Source: Betaproteobacteria bacterium (GTDB lineage: Bacteria; Pseudomonadota; Gammaproteobacteria; Burkholderiales; SG8-39). From it: a stretch of 64,000 nucleotides of DNA. Positions 44,907-53,900 of this stretch are shown piece by piece; the first letter of the stretch is position 1, and every line of letters begins with the position of its first letter. The stretch is from contig VBCA01000004.1 of assembly GCA_005881575.1 (NCBI GenBank), forward strand, positions 124,001-188,000. The letters run 5' to 3'. A program made the position numbers and the translations under genes. The notes under the pieces were generated by a model, which worked only from the letters and a program-made list of their open reading frames with translations, was not told where the DNA came from and did no database searches.

Positions 44907-45394
44907 TGGCCTTCGCCGTCGACAAAGTACGAATCCGACCTGCGCGCGTCACCGACGCGGAGCAACTCGCCGCTCTCACCCGCGAGCTGGGTTACACGAC
45001 GAAACCACAGGAGATCGTTACGCGCATCGAGAAGGCATCGAAATTGCCTGAGCACTTTGTCGCGGTTGCCGAAATTGAAAGCGGCGTCATCGGCTGGGTC
45101 CAGGCCGAACACAGATTCAGCATGGAGACAGGCGAAAAGGCGGAGCTCGTCGGCCTAGCCGTCGGTACCGGAGCTCGGCGCGGCGGCGTGGGAAGGTTGC
45201 TTGTGCAAGCGGCCGAGGAATGGGCGACTGATCGCGGCCTGAGCTCGATTGTCGTTCGCTCCAACGTCGTTCGGCCGGAGTCGCACCCCTTCTACAAACG
45301 AATCGGATATGCACGGTCAAAGACCCAGCATGTGTATGCGAAGCTCCTGGTAGCGGCGTCCCGGAGGCATCTCAAAGATCGGAGGAATAAGTGA
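44906..45394 (+). CDS. GNAT family N-acetyltransferase
   Basis: The 162-residue protein has the GNAT pattern: VRIRPARVTDAEQLAALTRELGY at the start, acetyl-CoA loop RRGGVGRLLVQAAEEWA (about residues 92-108) and SHPFYKRIGY at the end. Substrate unknown. It overlaps maoC upstream by one base and the small membrane gene downstream by 4 bp. Confidence 0.92.
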   Translation: MAFAVDKVRIRPARVTDAEQLAALTRELGYTTKPQEIVTRIEKASKLPEHFVAVAEIESGVIGWVQAEHRFSMETGEKAELVGLAVGTGARRGGVGRLLVQAAEEWATDRGLSSIVVRSNVVRPESHPFYKRIGYARSKTQHVYAKLLVAASRRHLKDRRNK

Positions 45395-45585
45395 AGCCTT
45401 TTACCGCGATCACAGTCGTTCTACTCACGCTCATTGCCCTCGTGCAATTGCTTCGCTTTATACTCGGCTGGGAGGTCACCGTGAACGGATTGATGGTTCC
45501 GGGCTGGCTGAGCGGCATCGCGTTTGTGATCACGGCCGGTCTTGCGGTCATGGTCTGGCGAGAAGCTCGTCATGGACCGTCCTAG
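45391..45585 (+). CDS. Small two-helix membrane protein
   Basis: GTG 45391 overlaps the GNAT stop (GTGA). The 64-residue product has two helices (about 5-25 and 38-58). Similar small proteins occur across proteobacteria without a known role. The three genes from maoC form an overlapping operon. Confidence 0.8.
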   Translation: MKPFTAITVVLLTLIALVQLLRFILGWEVTVNGLMVPGWLSGIAFVITAGLAVMVWREARHGPS

Positions 45586-45765
45586 ACCGCTGGTTACCGG
45601 ACCCAAGCAACGCACTGGCTCTTTCGTTCTTCCTGTTGAGCACCTTGCCCACGGCATCGGAAGTCCCTTGCCCATGAATAACCGAGGTCGGGATGGAATC
45701 CCCAGTGGGTCGTCCGGGACTGAGGCGAGGCGCTCTCCCGAAATGACTAGGTAGCGAGGAATGCA

Positions 45766-46413
45766 ATGTCGAAACTGCGCGTCCAAAGCTTCGCGATCTC
45801 CATCGACGGATACGGTGCCGGGCCTAACCAGGGTCTCCAGAATCCGCTCGGCGTCCGGGGCCCCGAGCTGATGGAATGGTTCTTCCCCACGCGCGTATGG
45901 CGGAAGATGCAGCGCCTTGACGGCGGAGAGACGGGGGTCGACAACGGGATCGCCGAGCACGGCCTCGCCGGAATCGGGGCATGGATTCTCGGGCGCAACA
46001 TGTTCGGTCCCGTCCGGGGCCCGTGGCCGGACGAAAGCTGGAAGGGCTGGTGGGGCGACGAGCCGCCATACCACACGCCCGTCTTCGTGCTCACGCATCA
46101 TCCGCGGGCGCCACTCAAGATGAACGGAGGAACGGAGTTTCGCTTCGTCACGGAAGGTATCCACGCCGCTCTGGAGCTGGCAAGGGCTGCAGCGGGCGCC
46201 CGCGACATCCGCCTCGGCGGCGGCGTCTCCGCTGTCCGCCAGTATCTGCGCGCCGCCCTGATCGACGAGCTTCATCTCGCCATCCGGCCCGTCCTGCTCG
46301 GTTCCGGCGAGCATCTCCTGAACGACATCGACGTGCGCGCCTTGGGCTATGAATGCGCGAAATACGTCGCGGGCGAACGCGCGGCCCACGTCTTCCTGCG
46401 CAAGCGGGCCTGA
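45766..46413 (+). CDS. RibD C-terminal/dihydrofolate-reductase-like protein
   Basis: The 215-residue protein has the RibD_C layout: SFAISIDGYGAGPNQG at the N-terminus, GAWILGRNMFG, and GARDIRLGGGVSAVRQYL with the NADPH-binding GGG. Stand-alone members of this family are reductases of unknown substrate. It is separated from the operon to its left by 180 bp with no gene, and converges on dut. Confidence 0.88.
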   Translation: MSKLRVQSFAISIDGYGAGPNQGLQNPLGVRGPELMEWFFPTRVWRKMQRLDGGETGVDNGIAEHGLAGIGAWILGRNMFGPVRGPWPDESWKGWWGDEPPYHTPVFVLTHHPRAPLKMNGGTEFRFVTEGIHAALELARAAAGARDIRLGGGVSAVRQYLRAALIDELHLAIRPVLLGSGEHLLNDIDVRALGYECAKYVAGERAAHVFLRKRA

Positions 46414-46420
46414 CCCGCAG

Positions 46421-46870
46421 TCAACCCTTGCCGGTGCTGCCGAACCCGGCCGCACCGCGGCGGCTGGCGGGAAATTCCTCCACCACATTCAACTTCACCT
46501 GCACCACCGGCACGACGACAAGCTGCGCGATGCGGTCCATCGGGTTGATGGTGAACGCAGCTTCCGAACGGTTCCACAGCGAGACCATCACCTGCCCCTG
46601 GTAGTCGGAGTCGATGAGGCCTACGAGATTCCCGAGCACGATGCCGTGCTTGTGGCCCAGGCCCGATCGCGGCAGGACCACCGCCGCAAGCCCCGGATCC
46701 GCCAGATGAATAGCGAGGCCGCTGGGCACGAGGCCGGCGGCCCCCGGCGCGAGCTCGAGCGGCTTATCGATGCAGGCCCGGAGGTCGAGGCCCGCCGCGC
46801 CGGCGGTCGAGTACTGCGGCAGGCTATCGCGGAGCCGCGGATCGAGGATCTTTACGTCCAGAGTCTTCAA
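46421..46870 (-). CDS. dut: Deoxyuridine 5'-triphosphate nucleotidohydrolase
   Basis: Dut hydrolyses dUTP to dUMP, keeping uracil out of DNA and feeding dTMP synthesis. The 149-residue trimeric enzyme has motifs [28 protein letters not shown] and the C-terminal [10 protein letters not shown] arm. It lies 12 bp after coaBC in the same direction, as in most proteobacteria. Confidence 0.97.
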   Translation of the reverse strand: MKTLDVKILDPRLRDSLPQYSTAGAAGLDLRACIDKPLELAPGAAGLVPSGLAIHLADPGLAAVVLPRSGLGHKHGIVLGNLVGLIDSDYQGQVMVSLWNRSEAAFTINPMDRIAQLVVVPVVQVKLNVVEEFPASRRGAAGFGSTGKG

Positions 46871-46882
46871 GCGAAGAGCCGC

Positions 46883-48073
46883 CTAGTGCCGTGGCAGCAG
46901 CTTCGCGATGTGCGCGACCAATTGGCGGGCGAGCACGATCTTCGGTGCGCGAGGCAGCTCGTGCACGCCGTCCTCATCGAAGAGCGTGAGCGCGTTGGTG
47001 TCCTTCCCGAAAGTCTCTTGCGCGAGGTTCGCGGCAAGCAGGGGAATTCCCTTCTTCTTGCGCTTCGCCTGCGCGTTCGCCACCAAGTCCTCTGTCTCGG
47101 CGGCAAAGCCGACGCAGAACGGCCCCTTCTGAAGCGCAGCGACCTCGCCGAGGATGTCGGGATTGGGCGTGAGCTCGAGCTTGAGGTTGCCGTTCCCGCG
47201 CTTGATCTTGTGCGGCTTGGGGTCGACCGGATGGTAGTCGGCCACCGCGGCAACCGAGATGAAGACGTCGGCCTTTTCGGCGCGTGCCATCACCGCCTTG
47301 TGCATCTCGCTTGCGGTCAGCACGTCCACGCGCTCCACTCCCGCCGGGGCGGCAAGCACGGTGGCGCCGGATACCAGCGTCACCTCCGCGCCGGCTTCTA
47401 CCGCCGCCTGCGCAACGGCGTAGCCCATTTTCCCGGAACTCTGATTCGTGACCCCGCGCACCGTATCGATCGGCTCATAGGTCGGTCCCGCCGTGATCAG
47501 GATTTTTTTTTTGGAAAGGGCCTTGGGACCGAGCGCAACCGCCACTTCGGCGAAGATCTCGTCGGGCTCGAGCATCCGCCCCATGCCGCCTTCGCGGTCG
47601 GCGTGGTCGCCTTCCGTCGGCCCCAGGATGCTGACGCCGTCGGCGCGGAGGCGCTCGACGTTGCGCTGCGTCGCCGCGTTCTGCCACATCTCGACGTTCA
47701 TCGCCGGCGCGACCATGAGGGGGCAGCGACGCGCGAGGCAAAGTGCCGAGAGCAGGTCGTCGCCGAGTCCGTTCGCGACTTTCGCGAGGAAATCGGTCGT
47801 CGCGGGCGCGACCACGATGATGTCCCGGTCGCGCGAGAGCTCGATGTGGCCCATGCTGTCGGGCACGCGCGTGTCCCACATATCCGTATGCACAGGCTGT
47901 CCGGAGAGCGCCTGCAGCGTCGCCGGGGTAATGAAGCGACAGCCGGCTTCGGTCATGACGACGCGCACGTCGGCGCCGGCCTTGATGAAAAGGCGCGTCA
48001 GCTCCGCCGCCTTGTAGGCGGCGATCCCGCCGGTGATCCCGAGCAGAATCCTCTTTCCGGAAACGTCCGTCAT
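46883..48073 (-). CDS. coaBC: Bifunctional phosphopantothenoylcysteine decarboxylase / synthetase
   Basis: CoaBC carries out two steps of coenzyme A synthesis. I choose ATG 48073 (MTDVSGKRILLGITGGIAAY), giving 396 residues. The flavin decarboxylase domain has GGIAAYKAAEL and the APAMNVEMWQNAATQRN region. The CTP-dependent synthetase domain has TAGPTYEPIDTVRGVTNQSSG. It is divergent from radC. Confidence 0.97.
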   Translation of the reverse strand: MTDVSGKRILLGITGGIAAYKAAELTRLFIKAGADVRVVMTEAGCRFITPATLQALSGQPVHTDMWDTRVPDSMGHIELSRDRDIIVVAPATTDFLAKVANGLGDDLLSALCLARRCPLMVAPAMNVEMWQNAATQRNVERLRADGVSILGPTEGDHADREGGMGRMLEPDEIFAEVAVALGPKALSKKKILITAGPTYEPIDTVRGVTNQSSGKMGYAVAQAAVEAGAEVTLVSGATVLAAPAGVERVDVLTASEMHKAVMARAEKADVFISVAAVADYHPVDPKPHKIKRGNGNLKLELTPNPDILGEVAALQKGPFCVGFAAETEDLVANAQAKRKKKGIPLLAANLAQETFGKDTNALTLFDEDGVHELPRAPKIVLARQLVAHIAKLLPRH

Positions 48074-48125
48074 CGCGGATAGGAGTAGCGCGTTAAGCTG
48101 CAAAACGAGATTTTAAGCGAATTCC

Positions 48126-48800
48126 ATGGCGATAACAGACTGGCCCATTCAGGAACGTCCACGCGAGCGGCTGCTTGCTCTCGGCGCCGCCTCGCTCGCC
48201 GACGCCGAGTTGCTCGCGATCCTGCTTCGTACCGGCATCAAGGGAAAGAGCGCCGTCGATCTCGCGCGCCAGCTACTCGGACGGTTCGGCTCGGTCTCCG
48301 GGCTGCTAGACGCGGGGTCCACGAATCTCGCGGGGACCCCCGGCCTGGGGACCGCCAAGCTCGCGCAGCTCCAGGCAGCCCTCGAGTTGGCGCGCCGTGC
48401 GCTCAAGGAGGAGATCTCCTCGCGAGATGCGCTGTCGTCGCCGAGAGCAGTGCGCGATTACCTGCGCCTTGCGCTCGCCGGGCGAGAGCAGGAAGTCTTC
48501 CTGGTACTGCTCCTCGACGCGCAGCATCGGGTGATCGCGCACGAGGAGCTGTTCCGCGGCACCCTGACTCAGACGAGCGTTTACCCGCGTGAGGTGGTGA
48601 AGTGCTCTCTGCGGCATAACGCGGCGGCCGTGATTTTCGCGCATAACCACCCCTCCGGGGTCGCAGAGCCGAGCCATGCCGACGAGATCCTCACACGCTC
48701 GCTCAAAAGCGCGCTGGCCCTGGTCGATATTCAGGTGCTCGACCATTTCATCGTCGCAGGGAGCCGCACGATGTCCTTTGCCGAACGCGGGCTGATATGA
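48126..48800 (+). CDS. radC: RadC family JAMM/MPN protein
   Basis: The 224-residue protein has a helix-hairpin-helix N-terminus ([21 protein letters not shown]) and the metal-binding JAMM motif [14 protein letters not shown], which suggests a metallohydrolase. The old repair role is disputed. It sits just upstream of rpmB, a usual place. Confidence 0.96.
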   Translation: MAITDWPIQERPRERLLALGAASLADAELLAILLRTGIKGKSAVDLARQLLGRFGSVSGLLDAGSTNLAGTPGLGTAKLAQLQAALELARRALKEEISSRDALSSPRAVRDYLRLALAGREQEVFLVLLLDAQHRVIAHEELFRGTLTQTSVYPREVVKCSLRHNAAAVIFAHNHPSGVAEPSHADEILTRSLKSALALVDIQVLDHFIVAGSRTMSFAERGLI

Positions 48801-48835
48801 CGATCCTCGAGGGATCCTTCCCTGCGGCGTCGAGC

Positions 48836-48865
48836 TTGAACGCGCGCCCGGTTTCGACCTATAAT
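48836..48865 (+). promoter_or_regulatory. Promoter of rpmB-rpmG
   Basis: TTGAAC (48836-48841) and a perfect TATAAT (48860-48865) are 18 bp apart, 27 bp upstream of the rpmB start. Confidence 0.75.
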
Positions 48866-48891
48866 GCGCCCCTTTTCCCGCGGAGCATCGC

Positions 48892-49125
48892 ATGGCGCGT
48901 GTCTGTCAAGTAACGGGCAAGAAGCCCCAGGTGGGACACCACGTGTCCCACGCCAACAACAAGACCATACGCCGGTTCTACCCGAACCTGCAGTACCGCC
49001 GTTTCTGGGTGGAAAGCGAGAAGCGCTGGGTGAGACTGCGCACTTCCAACGCCGGCGTGCGCATCATCGACAAGAAGGGCATCGACGCGGTGCTCAAAGA
49101 GCTGCGCGAGCGCGGCGAGATCTAA
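48892..49125 (+). CDS. rpmB: 50S ribosomal protein L28
   Basis: The 77-residue basic protein starts [20 protein letters not shown] and has the L28 core of strand and helix. It is followed 17 bp on by rpmG, the standard pair. Confidence 0.98.
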   Translation: MARVCQVTGKKPQVGHHVSHANNKTIRRFYPNLQYRRFWVESEKRWVRLRTSNAGVRIIDKKGIDAVLKELRERGEI

Positions 49126-49142
49126 GGTCAGGAGCTGCGACA

Positions 49143-49298
49143 GTGCGCGAGAAAATCAAGCTCGAATCCACGGCGGGCACCGGCCACTTCTACACGACCA
49201 CCAAGAACAAGCGCACCACGCCCGACAAGATCGAGATGAAGAAGTACGACCCCAGGGCGCGCAAACACGTCATCTACAAGGAAACAAAGATCAAATAA
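49143..49298 (+). CDS. rpmG: 50S ribosomal protein L33
   Basis: GTG 49143, preceded by AGGAG, gives 51 residues starting [20 protein letters not shown]. The family's usual zinc-binding Cys pairs are absent, so this is the Cys-free (C-) paralogue type. Confidence 0.97.
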   Translation: MREKIKLESTAGTGHFYTTTKNKRTTPDKIEMKKYDPRARKHVIYKETKIK

Positions 49299-49299
49299 A

Positions 49300-49323
49300 A
49301 AAAGCCCGCGAAAGCGGGCTTTT
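49300..49323 (+). terminator. Rho-independent terminator of rpmBG
   Basis: AAAAGCCCGC (49300-49309) and GCGGGCTTTT (49314-49323) form a 10-bp stem with a GAAA loop. The A/T flanks let it work in both directions. Confidence 0.9.
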
Positions 49324-49365
49324 CGTTTGGCCGGCGTCGCCGGCCGACCAACCTGCCAAGCGCGC

Positions 49366-49647
49366 CTACTTCGGCTGCGATTTGCTTTCCATGGGCATGT
49401 CGCGCGGAGCCTCGGCGACACCGCGCTTGTAGACGATCTTCTGGGTGCTGCCGTCGCAGGTCCCGACGACCTTGCCTTCTCCTTCCTTCACCTGTTCGTT
49501 CGGGACGATGTCCAGCGTGAAGACTGGTACCCCGTTCGCCTTGATCTTCGCCTCGATCTCAGACTTGAGTTCCTCGCAAGGCTTCACCTGCGAAAGGGCC
49601 GGCGAAGCAATCAACATCGACGCAGCTACCGCGATAAGGCTTTTCAT
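49366..49647 (-). CDS. DUF1161 family exported protein
   Basis: ATG 49647, six bases after AGGAGGT, gives 93 residues with a signal peptide (about 1-20). The mature part has one conserved-looking Cys pair (KPCEELKSEIEAKI and VVGTCDG) typical of DUF1161. Function unknown. Confidence 0.85.
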   Translation of the reverse strand: MKSLIAVAASMLIASPALSQVKPCEELKSEIEAKIKANGVPVFTLDIVPNEQVKEGEGKVVGTCDGSTQKIVYKRGVAEAPRDMPMESKSQPK

Positions 49648-49735
49648 CCTCATACCTCCTTTTCTGCTGTAAGGCCCCCCCGAAACCGAATAGCGCCGTA
49701 TATGCTACCCGGAAGTGCGGTGGCGCGCAGCGGAA

Positions 49736-49761
49736 CAAAAAACCCGCCGGTCGGGCGGGTT
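49736..49761 (-). terminator. Rho-independent terminator of the desaturase gene
   Basis: On the reverse strand, AACCCGCC and GGCGGGTT (49754-49761 with 49741-49748) form an 8-bp stem with a 5-nt loop, followed by a T-rich run. Confidence 0.85.
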
Positions 49762-49782
49762 CTTTGGGGGGTCTCCAGCGCC

Positions 49783-50973
49783 CTAGGCGTAGCAGCGCAG
49801 CCGGTGCGAGAATTCAGCGAGCGGGCGGATGCCGCTCGCTTCGGCGCGGTGGCACCAGTCCTGCAGCTGCCGAACGAGCTGCTCGCGGGAGGCACTCGAG
49901 CGTTCCCACAGGGACGCGAGCTCCGCGCGCATCGAGTACACGGTGAGCAGCGCGCGCGATTTCGCCAGTCCCTGCTTGAGGTTCGCGCGCTCGGTCTCGC
50001 ACAGCGATTTTTCGTCGCGCTGGAGCCAGCCCTTCAGGCTCCTCAGAACATACGCGTCGTGCGGCGCGAGCCGGCGCAGCTTGCCGAGCTCCTCGGCGTA
50101 GGTGCGCTTGAGCGACTTGGCGTATTTCGCGAGAACGTCGTAGCGGTGCGTGATCACGGCCTGCAGCGTCTCCGAGTCTACTGCGCGTTTCGCATCGGTG
50201 AAGCGCGGCGTCGGCGCCACTTTCTTCACCTGTGCGAGGCCCAGTACCTCGAGCAGGCAGATGTACATCCAACCCAGGTCGATCTCGTACCACTTGTTGG
50301 AAAGCTTCGCCGAGGTCGCGTAAGCGTGGTGATTGTTGTGCAACTCCTCGCCGCCGATGATGATGCCCCACGGAACGATGTTCGTGCTCGCGTCCTCGGT
50401 CTGCCAGTTCCGGTATCCCCAGAAATGTCCGATGCCGTTGATGACGCCCGCTGCCCAGAACGGGATCCAGGCGATCTGCGTGACGAGGATGAGAGCACCC
50501 GGGACGACGCCGAACAGCATGACGTTGGCTGCACCCATCAGGGTGATGCCGAGTATCGAGAAGCGGGAATAGACGTTGCGCTCGAGCCAGTCGTCGGGCG
50601 TGCCGTGGCCGTAGCGGGTCATCGTCTCGCGGTTGTAGGATTCCTTGACGTACAGAAACACGCCGCCCCAGAGCACGCGGTTGATTCCGACCTGCTGCGG
50701 GCTATGCGGGTCTTCAGGGGTTTCGCATTTAGCATGGTGCTTGCGATGGATCGCAGCCCACTCCTTGGTCACCATGCCGGTCGTCATCCACAGCCACAGG
50801 CGGAAGAAGTGGCTTGCCAGCGGATGCAACTCGAGCGCGCGGTGCGCCTGATGACGGTGCAGGAACACCGTCACGCTGACGATGGTGATGTGGGTAAGGC
50901 CGAGAGCGGCGAGGACATAGCCCCACCACGGCAGGTTGAAAACACCAGAAAACAGGACGCTGGATTCCATCAA
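49783..50973 (-). CDS. Membrane fatty acid (acyl-CoA) desaturase
   Basis: The 396-residue protein has four hydrophobic segments and three His boxes: HRHQAHR, HRKHHAKCE and HNNHHAYATS, the diiron ligands of delta-9-type acyl-CoA desaturases. It inserts a double bond into saturated acyl chains to tune membrane fluidity. The C-terminal 120 residues are helical and charged. The gene stands alone, with a gap of 202 bp upstream. Confidence 0.93.
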   Translation of the reverse strand: MMESSVLFSGVFNLPWWGYVLAALGLTHITIVSVTVFLHRHQAHRALELHPLASHFFRLWLWMTTGMVTKEWAAIHRKHHAKCETPEDPHSPQQVGINRVLWGGVFLYVKESYNRETMTRYGHGTPDDWLERNVYSRFSILGITLMGAANVMLFGVVPGALILVTQIAWIPFWAAGVINGIGHFWGYRNWQTEDASTNIVPWGIIIGGEELHNNHHAYATSAKLSNKWYEIDLGWMYICLLEVLGLAQVKKVAPTPRFTDAKRAVDSETLQAVITHRYDVLAKYAKSLKRTYAEELGKLRRLAPHDAYVLRSLKGWLQRDEKSLCETERANLKQGLAKSRALLTVYSMRAELASLWERSSASREQLVRQLQDWCHRAEASGIRPLAEFSHRLRCYA

Positions 50974-51175
50974 GTTCCCCTCTTAAGGTTCTGCGGATTC
51001 TACGTGAATCCTCACAAAGGGCAAGGCCGTTATCCCCTATGCTCCGCTCAGGGATTTCCTGATCCTATTCATGTTCTTGCAAGCTGATAAATTCACGGAA
51101 ATTTAGCTCCGATACGTGAGATTTTCACGCAGGATATCTAGAAAATAATCGTGCGCGAAAGCCTTGGTTCCTGGT

Positions 51176-52432
51176 TCATCCGGCACGCTCGAGCACCGCG
51201 GCAAAGAACGCGTCGGTACCATGCAGGTGCGGCCGAAGCTCAAGATAGTCTTCTAGCTGGAGCCGGATGCCGGCTCTTTCAAGCACATCGCCCGCCGGCC
51301 GCAGCGTGAATTGGGCACCGCGCAGAAAATCCTCGACGACGCCGCGGTTCTCTTCCTCGAGGATGCTGCAGGTGGCGTAAACGAGCCGCCCGCCCGGCTT
51401 CACGAGCCGCGCGGCGGCCGCGAGAATCGATTTCTGCTTTTCCACGAGCTCCGCGACATCCTCGGGCGTCTGGCGCCACTTCATGTCGGGATTGCGCCGC
51501 AGGGTCCCGAGGCCGCTGCAGGGTGCATCCACGAGCACGCGGTCGATCTTACCGGCGAGGCGCTTCACGCGCGCGTCGTTCACGCCCTCGATCCGCTGCG
51601 GATGCACGTTGGACAGTCCCGAGCGCGCAAGCCGGGGCTTCAGCCCGGCGAGCCGTTTCGGGGAGATATCGAACGCGTAGAGGCGTCCAGTCGAGCGCAT
51701 CAGGGCCCCGAGTGCGAGCGTCTTGCCTCCGGCGCCCGCGCAGAAGTCCACCACCATTTCGCCGCGCTTGGGTGCGACCAGATGGCAGAGCAATTGGCTC
51801 CCTTCGTCCTGCACCTCTATGCAGCCGTCCAGAAACAGGCGATGCCGGTTGATTGCGGGCTTCTCTGCGAGGCGGATCCCCTCGGGCGAGTACGCAGTCG
51901 CGGCGGCGCGAATCCCGTCGGCCGAGAGGCGTTCGAGCGCCGCCTCGCGCGAGATTTTCAGCGGATTCACGCGCAGGTCTAGCGGCGCGTTCTGCAGCAG
52001 GCCCTTCGCCAGGGCGAGCAACGCGCTTTCCTCGTAGCGGGCGCTCAGGCGTTCGATCGCCCAATCGGGAAGCTCGCATTCGACCTCGAAGGACTGCGGC
52101 GCGGCCGTTTTGCGCTTGACCGAAGCGAGCCACTCGGCCTCGTCGCCGCGCAGCCAGGGATCGAGCTCGCGCAGGTTCGCGCCGAGAAGCGCGGTCCAGG
52201 TCGCGAGCGCAAGGCGCCGCGGGCTCTGCGCCGCCGCGACGCGCTCCAGAAGCCGCCGGCGCCTGAGCGCTGCGTATACGGAATCGGCGATCGTGGCACG
52301 GTCGCTCCGGCCGATCTTGGGGTGGCTGCGGAAAAACGCCGAGAGCGTTGCATCGGCGGGCTGCTCGAGCGGCAGCACGGTGGCAAAGGCCGCAGTGCAC
52401 GCATCGAGCAGCGGGCGCGAGAAGCGCGTCAC
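51176..52432 (-). CDS. rsmB: RsmB/NOP-family 16S rRNA (cytosine-C5) methyltransferase
   Basis: The 418-residue protein has an N-terminal NusB-like helical domain and a Rossmann methyltransferase with the SAM motif VDFCAGAGGKTLALGA. DAPCSGLGTLRRNPD and the catalytic LVYATCSILEEEN follow. The family methylates C967 of 16S rRNA. Its start overlaps the DUF3108 stop by 4 bp (ATGA). Confidence 0.93.
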   Translation of the reverse strand: MTRFSRPLLDACTAAFATVLPLEQPADATLSAFFRSHPKIGRSDRATIADSVYAALRRRRLLERVAAAQSPRRLALATWTALLGANLRELDPWLRGDEAEWLASVKRKTAAPQSFEVECELPDWAIERLSARYEESALLALAKGLLQNAPLDLRVNPLKISREAALERLSADGIRAAATAYSPEGIRLAEKPAINRHRLFLDGCIEVQDEGSQLLCHLVAPKRGEMVVDFCAGAGGKTLALGALMRSTGRLYAFDISPKRLAGLKPRLARSGLSNVHPQRIEGVNDARVKRLAGKIDRVLVDAPCSGLGTLRRNPDMKWRQTPEDVAELVEKQKSILAAAARLVKPGGRLVYATCSILEEENRGVVEDFLRGAQFTLRPAGDVLERAGIRLQLEDYLELRPHLHGTDAFFAAVLERAG

Positions 52433-53124
52433 TTGCCGATGCGCGTGACGATCTGGTCGGCGCGCGTGCCGTCCGCGTCCACGACCAGGAGACGCACCGG
52501 CAGGAAATCGCGCTCGGCGGCGAACCAGATGTCAGTCGCCTTGTCTTCGGGGCCGTCGCGCACTTTCGCGATGTGCAGCGTCTGCATCTCGCCCGCGGGC
52601 GTGGCGAGCTTTTCGTTGCCGACGACGATGAAGCGAAATGGCGTGAGGCCCCGGCCGTCGGCGCGCGTTACGTCGTATTCCCTTCCTTTCGGCGGGACGA
52701 AGGCGAAGCTGTAGGCGAGGCTCAAGGGGTCCTGCGCGTCGGCCGGCATCTTGAGCGTTTCCGACTTCCCATTTTTCTCCTGCGTCACCGAGCGCGCGTC
52801 CCAATCGAATTTGGCCGACACCGCCCAACCTCCGGGGCGTTGGTCACGGAATTCGTCGGGACGCAGCCCTTGCGGCGTGATGTGGCCTCGGCTCGTGCGC
52901 TTCAAGACCCCGAACAACGCCAGGATTCCTCTCCCCCTCCCTTCGGAGGTGATCGCGTACGTGCGGCTGTCGTGCTCGAGTGTTTCCGAAACGTCTACAT
53001 GAACCGTGCCGTTGCGTTTCAACTCATAGGTGAGCGTGATGCGTTCGGGAGGCGCCGCCTGGGCCATGGCAGCCCACAGAGCGAGCACCCCAACACCTGC
53101 TCGGCGGACCGGAGTGCAGATCAT
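52429..53124 (-). CDS. DUF3108 domain periplasmic protein
   Basis: I choose ATG 53124, giving 231 residues with a signal peptide (about 1-23); the longer frame adds 29 basic residues. DUF3108 is a beta-rich periplasmic fold of unknown role, and the neighbourhood purN-DUF3108-rsmB is common in betaproteobacteria. It overlaps both neighbours by 4 bp. Confidence 0.88.
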   Translation of the reverse strand: MICTPVRRAGVGVLALWAAMAQAAPPERITLTYELKRNGTVHVDVSETLEHDSRTYAITSEGRGRGILALFGVLKRTSRGHITPQGLRPDEFRDQRPGGWAVSAKFDWDARSVTQEKNGKSETLKMPADAQDPLSLAYSFAFVPPKGREYDVTRADGRGLTPFRFIVVGNEKLATPAGEMQTLHIAKVRDGPEDKATDIWFAAERDFLPVRLLVVDADGTRADQIVTRIGK

Positions 53125-53747
53125 TGTTCGACGAGCAGCGCCTGTCGGGCGCCGGACCCGTCGACGCGCACGATGCCGTTCTCGACCGCGAGCCGGCCCT
53201 CGACAAACCAACGTATCGCCAGCGGATAGATACGGTGTTCCTGCTCCAGTACTCGCGCCGCGAGCGTCGCTTCGGTGTCCCGGGCACGCACGGGTATCGC
53301 CGCCTGTGCGATGATCGGACCGTGATCGACCTGCGGCGTGACGAAGTGCACCGTGCAGCCGTGGAGCTTCACGCCTTCCTGGAGGGCGCGGCGGTGCGTG
53401 TGCAGGCCTGGGAACGCCGGCAGCAGCGACGGATGGATGTTGACCATCCGACCCGAGTAGTGCCGCACAAGATCGCCGCCCAGGATGCGCATGAAGCCGG
53501 CGAGCGCGACCAGGTCGGGCGAATGCCGTTCGATCGCCGCCTCGAGCGCGGCGTCGAACGCCCCGCGCAAGGAAAACTCGCGCTCATCGACCACCTCCAC
53601 GGGAAGCCCCGACTGCGCAGCAAATTTCAAGCCCGGAGCATCCGCACGGTTGCTGATCACGGCGGCGACCTTCGCGGGGAGCTCTGCGCGCACGATCGCT
53701 TCCATATTGCTGCCGCGACCGGAGATGAGGATCACGACCGATTTCAC
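53121..53747 (-). CDS. purN: Phosphoribosylglycinamide formyltransferase (folate-dependent)
   Basis: PurN adds a formyl group from 10-formyl-THF in purine synthesis. The 208-residue protein has ISGRGSNMEAIV at the start, the catalytic Asn/His/Asp segment (VNIHPSLLPAFPGLHTHRRA) and HFVTPQVDHGPII. It is the first gene of the purN-DUF3108-rsmB operon. Confidence 0.97.
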   Translation of the reverse strand: MKSVVILISGRGSNMEAIVRAELPAKVAAVISNRADAPGLKFAAQSGLPVEVVDEREFSLRGAFDAALEAAIERHSPDLVALAGFMRILGGDLVRHYSGRMVNIHPSLLPAFPGLHTHRRALQEGVKLHGCTVHFVTPQVDHGPIIAQAAIPVRARDTEATLAARVLEQEHRIYPLAIRWFVEGRLAVENGIVRVDGSGARQALLVEQ

Positions 53748-53900
53748 GGCGGTATTCTAGCGCGGCGCTCCCGAAGTCCGACAGCGGGTGGCCGCAGAGC
53801 GTGTGGCGGCGCCTTTTGGCCCGGCATGTTCATACGCCAGTGGGCGAAGCAAATTGCAGGATGGCACTTTGCCGCGCCATGCGGGGCGGACACCTGCGTA

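Noticed and set aside
45542-45754. Open frame of about 70 residues between the small membrane gene and the RibD-like gene
   Set aside because: It overlaps the end of the previous gene, has no ribosome site and has Ser/Arg/Pro-rich composition unlike a folded protein. Treated as non-coding.
48893-49298. Frameshifted L28/L33 fusion frame running through both genes
   Set aside because: It is a shadow frame; both ribosomal proteins are intact with their own starts and a Shine-Dalgarno before rpmG.
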